Assembly (NCBI GenBank): GCA_937898415.1
Contig: CALDLA010000096.1
Coordinates: forward strand, 1-40,097
DNA from: an uncultured Prevotellaceae bacterium
Lineage (GTDB): Bacteria > Bacteroidota > Bacteroidia > Bacteroidales > Bacteroidaceae
Length of the DNA stretch: 40,097 nucleotides
Direction: 5' to 3'
Part shown: positions 33,585 through 40,097 of the stretch, piece after piece
Layout: every line of letters starts with the position of its first letter
Numbering within the stretch: the stretch's first letter is position 1
The notes under the pieces: model-generated
Database searches by the model: none
Told to the model about the DNA's origin: nothing
The model's input: the letters and a program-made list of their open reading frames with translations, nothing else
Program-made: the position numbers and the translations under genes

Positions 33585-36500
33585 ATGAATTTTACGAAGA
33601 TTTTGAAATCATTGTTCGGCGACAAGTCCTCGCGCGACATGAAACTGATTCAGCCCCTCGTTGAGAAGGCCAAGTCGTTCACACCGCAGGTTGAGGCCAT
33701 GAGCAATGACGAGCTGCGTGCCCGTACCAAGGCCATCCAGCAGCAGGTTCAGCAGTCTGCCAAGGAGCAGAAGGAGAAGATTGCCCAGTTGAAGGCAACG
33801 ATTGAAGATACGCCCATCGACGAGCGTGAGACCATCTTCAATCAGATTGACAAATTAGAGAAAGAAGCCCTTGAGGTCTATGAGAAGGCCCTCGACGAGG
33901 TGATGTTCGAGGTATTCGCCATCGTCAAGGAGACCGCCCGCCGCTTTGCCGAGAACGAGGAAACCGTGGTTACGGCCACAGAATTCGACCGCGAACTGGC
34001 TGGTGACCCGAAGAAGGATTTTATTACTATCGACGGCGACAAGGCCATCTATCACAACCACTGGACAGCCGGAGGCAACGACCTGAAGTGGGAAATGATA
34101 CACTACGACGTGCAGCTCTTTGGTGGTACCGTGCTCCATCAGGGTAAGATTGCCGAGATGGCTACGGGTGAAGGTAAGACGCTGGTGGCTACGCTGCCTG
34201 TCTTCCTGAATGCTCTGACGGGTAACGGCGTACACGTGGTGACGGTGAACGACTACCTGTCGAAGCGTGACTCTGAGTGGATGGGACCGCTCTACATGTT
34301 CCACGGTCTCAGCGTCGATTGTATTGACAAGCATCAGCCTAACTCCGAGGCCCGCCGTCGTGCCTATCAGGCTGATATCACCTTTGGTACGAACAACGAG
34401 TTCGGTTTCGACTACCTGCGCGACAATATGGCGACGTCGCCTGCTGACCTTGTGCAACGTGCCCATAACTACGCCATCGTCGATGAGGTCGACTCCGTGT
34501 TGATAGACGATGCCCGTACACCTCTTATTATTAGTGGACCCGTGCCCAAGGGCGATGACCAGATGTTTGAGGAGTACCAGCCGTTGGTCGAGAGACTCGT
34601 AGGTGTACAGCGCCAGTTGGCTACCCAGTACCTGGCCGAGGCCAAACAGAAGATTAGCGAAGGTAACCGTCTGTTGGAGGAAGGTCAGAAGAAAGAGGGC
34701 CAGCAGTTGCTCGACGAGGGCTTTCTGTCGCTCTACCGTTCGCACAAGGCGCTGCCTAAGAACAAGCCGCTCATCAAGTATCTGTCTGAGGAAGGTATCA
34801 AGGCCGGTATGCTGAAGACGGAGGAAATCTATATGGAGAACAACAACCGTCGTATGCCTGAGTGCGTAGAGCCTCTCTACTTCGTCGTCGAGGAGAAGAT
34901 GAACTCCTGCGACCTTACCGATAAGGGTACGGCTTGGCTGGCCAATCAGGTGAATGATGCCGAGCTCTTCGTGCTGCCCGACATTGCCGGACAACTCTCG
35001 ACACTCGAGGGTGACAAGTCGCTCAGCGACCAGGAGCGTGTTGACAAGAAGGACGAGCTGATGGCTCACTACGCCGTCCAGTCAGAGCGTGTCCACACCT
35101 TGCAGCAGTTGCTCAAGGCCTACTGTATGTTCAACAAGGACGACGAATACGTGGTCATCGACGGCGAGGTGAAGATTGTCGATGAGCAGACGGGCCGTAT
35201 CATGGAAGGTCGCCGCTGGAGCGACGGACTGCACCAGGCTGTCGAGGCCAAGGAGCACGTCAAGGTGGAGGCTGCCACGCAGACCTTTGCCACCATCACC
35301 TTGCAGAATTACTTCCGTATGTACCACAAGCTCGCTGGTATGACGGGTACCGCTTCTACCGAGGCTGGTGAGTTCTGGGACATCTACAAGCTCGACGTGG
35401 TGGAGATTCCCACCAACCGCCCCGTCATCCGTAACGACCAGGACGACCGCGTCTATAAGACTGCCCGCGAAAAGTACAAGGCTGTCATCGAAGAGATTGT
35501 GGCCATGCGTAATGCCGGTCGCCCGACGCTGATTGGTACAACCTCAGTCGAAATCTCCGAGTTGCTGAGCCGTATGCTCGATATGTACGTTAATCCTGAG
35601 ACAGGTCGTCGCGAGGGTATTCCTCATCAGGTGCTGAACGCTAAACTGCACCAGAAGGAGGCCGACATCGTGGCACTCGCCGGTCAGCAGGATTCGCAGG
35701 GTAGGGGAGCCGTAACCATTGCTACCAATATGGCTGGTCGTGGTACCGATATCAAGCTTTCACCGGAAGTGAAGGCAGCCGGAGGTCTGGCCATCATCGG
35801 TACGGAGCGTCACGAGAGCCGCCGCGTCGACCGCCAGTTGCGTGGTCGAGCCGGCCGTCAGGGGGACCCGGGCTCTTCCGTCTTCTACGTTTCTCTCGAA
35901 GACAAGCTGATGCGTCTGTTTGCCTCTGAACGCATTGCCTCCGTCATGGACCGCTTAGGCTTCAAGGAGGGCGAGATGATTGAGTCGCCCATGATTTCCA
36001 AGAGCATCGAGCGTGCCCAGAAGAAGGTCGAGGAGAACAACTTCGGTATCCGTAAGCGCCTGATTGAGTATGACGACGTGATGAACAAGCAGCGTACAGT
36101 CATCTACGAGAAACGCCGCCACGCCCTGATGGGTGAGCGTATCGGCATGGATATTTCGAATATCATCTGGGACCGTGTCGTCAATATCATTGAGAACAAC
36201 GACTATGCAGGTTGTAAGGAGGAGTTCCTGCACATCCTGTCAATGGAGGTGCCCTTCTCTGAAGAGGAACACATCAACAAGCAGCGTGAACAGTTGGAGG
36301 AAGAGGCTTTCCAGGCTGCTATCGGCAACTTCAGCCGTAAGACGGAACGCATCCGTGAAGTGGCACAGCCCATCATTGCTCAGGTTTATGAAAACCAGGG
36401 AGCCATGTATGAGCGTATCATGGTGCCCCTGACCGACGGTCGCCGTATGTACAACATACCCTGCAACCTTCGTGAAGCCTACGAGACTGAGTCGAAGTCG

Positions 36501-36974
36501 GTCGTCAAAGAGTTCGAGAAGGCCATCCTGCTGCACATCATCGATGACTCATGGAAGGAGAACCTGCGCCAGCTTGACGAACTGAAGCACTCCGTTCAGA
36601 ACGCCAGCTACGAGCAGAAAGACCCGTTGCTCATCTTCAAACTTGAGAGTGCCAAGGTTTGGGACTCCATGATTAACGAGATGTACAACCGCATTACGTC
36701 AATCCTCACCCGTGCCCAGATTCCCGTAGTTGAGCAGGTGCAGGAAGCCGCTCCTGAGCAGCACACCCAGCGTCAGCAGTACACGGAGTCGAAACAGCAG
36801 GTTGGCGAGGAACAGCTTAGCGACCCCAACCAGCGCGCCGCCGCCCAGCACGACACCCGTGCCCAGCAGCCTCGCAACCCGGTCATCAAGGACAAACTGC
36901 CCGGCCGCAATGATCCTTGTCCCTGCGGTAGCGGCAAGAAGTTCAAGAACTGCCACGGACGTGGATTGGTGTAA
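33585..36974 (+). CDS. secA: preprotein translocase ATPase SecA
   Basis: 1129 residues, longer than the ~900 of E. coli but normal for Bacteroidetes. Walker A MATGEGKTLVATLP near 195, the DEAD-like VDEVDSVLIDDARTPLIISG, MAGMTGTA, NMAGRGTDIKL and RQLRGRAGRQGDPG. A ~150-residue Glu/Lys-rich insertion follows the first ATPase lobe (about 330-470). A Gln-rich linker leads to the C-terminal zinc motif DPCPCGSGKKFKNCHGRG (C-x-C-x8-CH). It powers export through SecYEG. Terminal gene of the thrA-to-secA run. The repeat array and a short AATAATAATAA tract precede it. Confidence 0.97.
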   Translation: MNFTKILKSLFGDKSSRDMKLIQPLVEKAKSFTPQVEAMSNDELRARTKAIQQQVQQSAKEQKEKIAQLKATIEDTPIDERETIFNQIDKLEKEALEVYEKALDEVMFEVFAIVKETARRFAENEETVVTATEFDRELAGDPKKDFITIDGDKAIYHNHWTAGGNDLKWEMIHYDVQLFGGTVLHQGKIAEMATGEGKTLVATLPVFLNALTGNGVHVVTVNDYLSKRDSEWMGPLYMFHGLSVDCIDKHQPNSEARRRAYQADITFGTNNEFGFDYLRDNMATSPADLVQRAHNYAIVDEVDSVLIDDARTPLIISGPVPKGDDQMFEEYQPLVERLVGVQRQLATQYLAEAKQKISEGNRLLEEGQKKEGQQLLDEGFLSLYRSHKALPKNKPLIKYLSEEGIKAGMLKTEEIYMENNNRRMPECVEPLYFVVEEKMNSCDLTDKGTAWLANQVNDAELFVLPDIAGQLSTLEGDKSLSDQERVDKKDELMAHYAVQSERVHTLQQLLKAYCMFNKDDEYVVIDGEVKIVDEQTGRIMEGRRWSDGLHQAVEAKEHVKVEAATQTFATITLQNYFRMYHKLAGMTGTASTEAGEFWDIYKLDVVEIPTNRPVIRNDQDDRVYKTAREKYKAVIEEIVAMRNAGRPTLIGTTSVEISELLSRMLDMYVNPETGRREGIPHQVLNAKLHQKEADIVALAGQQDSQGRGAVTIATNMAGRGTDIKLSPEVKAAGGLAIIGTERHESRRVDRQLRGRAGRQGDPGSSVFYVSLEDKLMRLFASERIASVMDRLGFKEGEMIESPMISKSIERAQKKVEENNFGIRKRLIEYDDVMNKQRTVIYEKRRHALMGERIGMDISNIIWDRVVNIIENNDYAGCKEEFLHILSMEVPFSEEEHINKQREQLEEEAFQAAIGNFSRKTERIREVAQPIIAQVYENQGAMYERIMVPLTDGRRMYNIPCNLREAYETESKSVVKEFEKAILLHIIDDSWKENLRQLDELKHSVQNASYEQKDPLLIFKLESAKVWDSMINEMYNRITSILTRAQIPVVEQVQEAAPEQHTQRQQYTESKQQVGEEQLSDPNQRAAAQHDTRAQQPRNPVIKDKLPGRNDPCPCGSGKKFKNCHGRGLV

Positions 36975-36998
36975 TCACTAAAAGAATACAATATAAAA

Positions 36999-37031
36999 GA
37001 GGGGTGGGTTACGTCTGTGAACCCACCCCTC
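36999..37031. terminator. strong bidirectional terminator
   Basis: GAGGGGTGGGTT (36999-37010) and AACCCACCCCTC (37020-37031), a perfect 12-bp stem with a 9-base loop between the convergent secA and uxuA genes. Short T-rich flanks on both strands. Confidence 0.88.
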
Positions 37032-37050
37032 ATTTTGGTATAGAATCAAA

Positions 37051-38304
37051 TCAGTCGAAGAATCCGGGCTGCTTGTAGGGAAGCCCGAGTTCGCGGTCAA
37101 CGGTAGCCAGGATGCCCTGTACCTGACCCAGGGCGAACATACGGCCGAGGAGGGTGTAGCCTGCATTGTGGCCGTGACTCGACTCGTCCATGATGCCGCC
37201 AGGCTCATCCGTGAAGGTCATGCCATGGTCAACGCGCATTGGTAACTGCGGATTTTCCTTTTCGAAAATCTTGCACAGCTCGATGATGTCGGCCCGTCCG
37301 CCCAAGTGGCTGGCCTCCGTAAAGTCACCGTTGGGGAAGATGTGGCATGAGCGGAGGTGAACGAAGTGGGTGCGCGAAGCAAACTTCTTAGCCATCTCCA
37401 CCACGTTGTTGTAGGCACCTGCCGAGAGGCTGCCGGCACAGAAGGTCAGTCCGTTGTGCTTGTTGGGAACGGCATCGAGGAACCACTGAATATCCTCTTC
37501 GGTGCGGACGATGCGCGGTAGGCCAAGAATCTCGATGGGGGGGTCATCGGGGTGTACGCACATGTTCATTCCACACTCCTCGCAGGTAGGCATGATGGCT
37601 TCAAGGAAATACTTCATATTTTCGCGTAACTGCTTCTTGTCTATTCCTTTATAAAGGTCAAGGAACTCGCGGAACTTCTGGATGGGAGCCTCGTCATTTT
37701 CGCTGAAGTTGCCACTGACGAAGCCCTGCGTCTTGATGACGATATTCTCTACCAGCTTATGCTCTTTCTCGGGCGTCATCGTCTTGGCCAACTCGTCGCA
37801 CTCCTCTAACACGTTACGGCCTTGTCCTACGCCTGCAGGGAATTCAAACTTGCTCCATTCCTCGCGGGCACCTTCACGCTTCAGGATATAGATGTCGAAG
37901 TAGGCAAACTCGGCATAGTTGAAGTAGAGGTTCGTCGAACCGTTGGGGTTCGTGTGCAACAGGTCGGTACGGGCCCAGTCAAGCACGGGCATGAAGTTGT
38001 AGCAGATGCAATGGATGCCCTCAGCCGACAGGTTGCGCAGGCTCTCCTTATAGACTTCAATCTGGTGGTCGCGGTCGGGGCCGCCGTACTTGATGGTCTC
38101 TACCACGGGCAGACTCTCCACCACGCTCCATCTCATACCGTAGCTCTCGATATATTCGCGCAGGTCACGAATCTTTTCTCTTGTCCACACCTCGCCGAGG
38201 GGTACGTCGTGCAGGGCGGTAACGATGCCCTCAACACCAATTTGTCTTAACATGGCAAGCGTAATCTTGTCTTTCTTGCCAAACCATCTCCAAGTTCTTT
38301 CCAT
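37051..38304 (-). CDS. uxuA: mannonate dehydratase UxuA
   Basis: 417 residues. MERTWRWFGKKDKITLAMLR and GVEGIVTALHDVPLGEVW at the N-terminus, MNMCVHPDDPP with metal ligand, HFVHLRS, and SSHGHNAGYTLLGRMFALGQ near the end are UxuA hallmarks. Removes water from D-mannonate to give 2-dehydro-3-deoxy-gluconate in hexuronate breakdown. It lies 12 bases after the GHL10 gene, which may supply uronic acid sugars. Confidence 0.95.
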   Translation of the reverse strand: MERTWRWFGKKDKITLAMLRQIGVEGIVTALHDVPLGEVWTREKIRDLREYIESYGMRWSVVESLPVVETIKYGGPDRDHQIEVYKESLRNLSAEGIHCICYNFMPVLDWARTDLLHTNPNGSTNLYFNYAEFAYFDIYILKREGAREEWSKFEFPAGVGQGRNVLEECDELAKTMTPEKEHKLVENIVIKTQGFVSGNFSENDEAPIQKFREFLDLYKGIDKKQLRENMKYFLEAIMPTCEECGMNMCVHPDDPPIEILGLPRIVRTEEDIQWFLDAVPNKHNGLTFCAGSLSAGAYNNVVEMAKKFASRTHFVHLRSCHIFPNGDFTEASHLGGRADIIELCKIFEKENPQLPMRVDHGMTFTDEPGGIMDESSHGHNAGYTLLGRMFALGQVQGILATVDRELGLPYKQPGFFD

Positions 38305-38316
38305 AGTTTTGCGGTT

Positions 38317-39831
38317 TTAATGGGTTTTGTTGTATTTCTTTTGTTGTTTCTTGCCCCAACGATAGAAGTAAGGCGGTATGTGCGTGTCGTTTGGGGTCAG
38401 ATAATTCCGTAAGAGGGAGGATGCACCCTTAGACTTCGGAGGAACGTCCGAGAACATGGGCATGCTCTCATTTCCGTAGCGGTCGAGTGCCGTGACAGCA
38501 TAGTAGACCGTCTGGCCTTTGGTGTGTGGCAGGTAGAGTCCTGTATTCGTAAGCCGCGTGGCAACGAGGTTGCGCGGGTCGTCGGTATCGGTGTCAATCG
38601 TCGTGGAGGCATATACATTATATAATAGGTATGGGCCACCTGACTGGTCCTTGGCACCGCTCCACGTCAGTTGGTCGGTTGTGCTGCCTCGGCTCAGGTT
38701 GACTCGGGTAGGGGGGGTAGGGTTCTTCTTGCCGGCCCATGTCATGGGAGGAATCAGGGCAGGGGCCTCGTCGAAGCTGCGGGCAAAGTCGTAGATACCG
38801 CGGGTGTTGTCAGTCAGGAACTTCGAGCGGAAGTAGCAATGGCCGATGTTGTTGTCACGCGAGAAGTTCATCTCACGGCTGACGTCAGACAGTACCCATT
38901 TCCCTTCAGCCGGCGACAGGAAGTAGATGCCGAGTCCGGCGGCGATGGTGCGTCCGTAGGAACGCTCCTGCCAGTCGAGGGCGAAGGGATAGAAGTTGTT
39001 ATCCTTGAAGTACATCATCGGGTAGAGCTGGTCCATCAGACCGTCGCGCAACCATCCTTGGGCATCCTGGAAGACAGCGTTATAGGCGTTCCATCCTCCA
39101 GAGCGGTAGCGGCTCAGGTCGCCCGATTTTCCTATGGGTGAGCACGACAGTTTGACCCAGGGCTTCAGCGATTTCACCGCTTGGTTTATCTTTCGCACGA
39201 TGCTGGTAATGTTGTCCCGTCTTCCTCGTTCCTCGTTCTTCGCTCCTCGTCCTTTGACCTTGGGCCATGTCTCGGGGTAGCGGATATAGTCGAGGTGGAT
39301 GCCGTCGATGTCGTAGTTGTGGGTCACCTCGGCACAGATGTTGGCTATGTAGTCACCCGTTTGAGGAAGTTCAGGATTCATGAAACCGTCCTGCCCGATG
39401 CTGCGGGCCAACTTCGGGTTCTTGCGCTTGAAGTCCTTGAAACGGGACTCGCTGGTCTTGCCCACGGGGATGGTCACTATCCACGCATGGCATTCCATGC
39501 CCCGCTTGTGGCACTCGTCGACGATGAACTGCAGGGGGTCATAGCCCGGATTCTTGCCGTGGGTGCCTGTCAGGCACATGTCGAAAGGTTCGATGCTGGA
39601 GGGGTAGATGGTCGAGGCTCGTACGCGTGTCTGGATAAGTACGGTGTTGATGTTCACTTGCTTCAATTGGTCCAGTATGCGTGTCATTTCCTTCTTCTGG
39701 GCCGCCGCCGTCTTGGCGTACGGCCAGTCAATGCCGCCGATAGTAGTCAGCCAAACGGCTCGTACCTCATGTTTCTGAGCCTGCATCGTCAGGCTCAGAA
39801 ACATCAATATCAGGATGATTTTTGCTCTCAA
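38317..39831 (-). CDS. secreted GHL10 (DUF187) glycoside-hydrolase-like protein
   Basis: 504 residues. Signal peptide (KIILILMFLSLTMQA), then the GHL10 TIM-barrel (VRAVWLTTIGGIDWP, VLIQTRVRASTIYPSS, DIDGIHLDYIRYPE with its acidic residues, LMDQLYPMMYFKDNNF). A fibronectin III-like domain at ~370-470 and a basic tail. Expected to act on an extracellular glycan; the family's substrate is mostly unknown. Residues ~198-206 (KNEERGRR region) come from a 7-bp repeat array placed inside the gene (39222-39249), an in-frame insertion in the barrel. Promoter at 39858-39888. Confidence 0.88.
   Translation of the reverse strand: MRAKIILILMFLSLTMQAQKHEVRAVWLTTIGGIDWPYAKTAAAQKKEMTRILDQLKQVNINTVLIQTRVRASTIYPSSIEPFDMCLTGTHGKNPGYDPLQFIVDECHKRGMECHAWIVTIPVGKTSESRFKDFKRKNPKLARSIGQDGFMNPELPQTGDYIANICAEVTHNYDIDGIHLDYIRYPETWPKVKGRGAKNEERGRRDNITSIVRKINQAVKSLKPWVKLSCSPIGKSGDLSRYRSGGWNAYNAVFQDAQGWLRDGLMDQLYPMMYFKDNNFYPFALDWQERSYGRTIAAGLGIYFLSPAEGKWVLSDVSREMNFSRDNNIGHCYFRSKFLTDNTRGIYDFARSFDEAPALIPPMTWAGKKNPTPPTRVNLSRGSTTDQLTWSGAKDQSGGPYLLYNVYASTTIDTDTDDPRNLVATRLTNTGLYLPHTKGQTVYYAVTALDRYGNESMPMFSDVPPKSKGASSLLRNYLTPNDTHIPPYFYRWGKKQQKKYNKTH
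39222..39249 (-). repeat. 7-bp tandem repeat inside a coding region, 4 units
   Basis: On the plus strand TTCCTCG, TTCCTCG, TTCTTCG, CTCCTCG. Encodes a charged EERGRR-type stretch in the GHL10 protein. Same period as, but different sequence from, the array at 8901-8942. Confidence 0.8.
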
Positions 39832-39857
39832 TTTGTTATTTCCTTTAAATTTGGCTG

Positions 39858-39888
39858 CAAAATTACGATATTTTTTTCATTTCTCAAA
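39858..39888 (-). promoter_or_regulatory. GHL10-uxuA promoter (TTTG-N19-TAATTTTG)
   Basis: On the minus strand TTTG (39888-39885) and TAATTTTG (39865-39858) separated by 19 bases: a full match to the Bacteroidetes consensus. Confidence 0.8.
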
Positions 39889-39897
39889 TAAAAGTAT

Positions 39898-39905
39898 TAA
39901 CTTTG
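39898..39905 (+). promoter_or_regulatory. -7 box (TAACTTTG) of cstA
   Basis: Exact TAnnTTTG match 19 bases before the ATG at 39925. Back to back with the GHL10 promoter, so the two polymerases would compete. Confidence 0.65.
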
Positions 39906-39924
39906 CAATCAAAATTTTTGCGAA

Positions 39925-40097
39925 ATGATATCGTTTACTTTGAGTCTTATTGCTCTCGTATTTGGTTATCTGCTCTACGGACGCTTCGTTGAACGGGTGT
40001 TCGCCCCTGATGACCGTGTGACGCCCGCCGTGGCTAAGGCCGACGGACTTGACTACATCGTGCTTCCCAACTGGAAGATTTTCATGATTCAGTTCCT
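39925..40097 (+). CDS. cstA: carbon starvation protein CstA, N-terminus only
   Basis: 57 codons before the window ends. MISFTLSLIALVFGYLLYGR, FVERVFAPDDRVTPA and GLDYIVLPNWKIFMIQF match the CstA N-terminus: a first membrane helix followed by the conserved DG-x-DY-x-x-LP-x-WK. Peptide/pyruvate transporter family. Incomplete at the right edge. Confidence 0.9.
   Translation, partial: MISFTLSLIALVFGYLLYGRFVERVFAPDDRVTPAVAKADGLDYIVLPNWKIFMIQF

Noticed and set aside
33855..35069. 404-codon open frame antisense to secA
   Set aside because: Long only because of codon bias in secA; Leu/Val-rich without domains.

Overview
The window looks like chromosomal DNA of a Bacteroidales bacterium, most likely Prevotella or a close relative. 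This rests on repeated Bacteroidetes-type -7 boxes (TAnnTTTG) upstream of genes, the near absence of Shine-Dalgarno sites, and family content: long PPi-dependent phosphofructokinase, long SecA with a C-terminal zinc motif, DUF5686/CarboxypepD-like protein, DUF4105, and fused aspartokinase/homoserine dehydrogenase. I see no rRNA, tRNA, CRISPR array, integrase or transposase.

Layout. 248-610: small secreted protein. 5311-612 (minus): tight five-gene operon of circularly permuted ATP-grasp, alpha-E, transglutaminase-like protease and two AstE/aspartoacylase-type proteins, the last with its catalytic residues lost. A second small secreted protein of similar design (5577-6071, minus) lies on the other side. 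12713-6237 (minus): six-gene run of small helical protein, acyltransferase, secreted amidase-type protein, unknown 115-aa protein, YgiQ radical SAM protein and a PP2C-like protein. 12895-15428: PPi-PFK and a membrane-anchored GH25 muramidase. 15526-18009: outer-membrane DUF5686 protein. 18046-21852: HisC-like aminotransferase, CDP-alcohol phosphatidyltransferase, UPF0104/LPG-synthase-type membrane protein and a LicC-like cytidylyltransferase. Together these resemble a pathway for an unusual phospholipid head group.

21853-22473 is a gene-free, repeat-rich spacer holding three unrelated repeat arrays that all have a period of about 22 bp. A KilA-N protein (22474), a lipoprotein (23521), an ECF sigma / probable anti-sigma pair (24193-26371) and a truncated secreted protein (26380-27048) follow. 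27086-36974: fused thrA, a phosphoglycerate-mutase-like proposed homoserine kinase, DUF4105, a degenerate alkaline-phosphatase-fold protein, and secA, which ends at a strong bidirectional terminator. 39831-37051 (minus): GHL10 glycosidase-like lipid- or sugar-facing secreted protein and mannonate dehydratase. A divergent cstA begins at 39925 and runs off the window.

The most noteworthy items are the ATP-grasp/alpha-E/transglutaminase/AstE operon with a pseudo-enzyme and flanking secreted proteins; the amino-alcohol or CDP-alcohol lipid cluster, whose transferase lacks the fourth active-site Asp; the phosphatase-fold pseudo-enzyme before secA; and three families of short-period tandem repeats (22, 9 and 7 bp) placed at gene starts and junctions.
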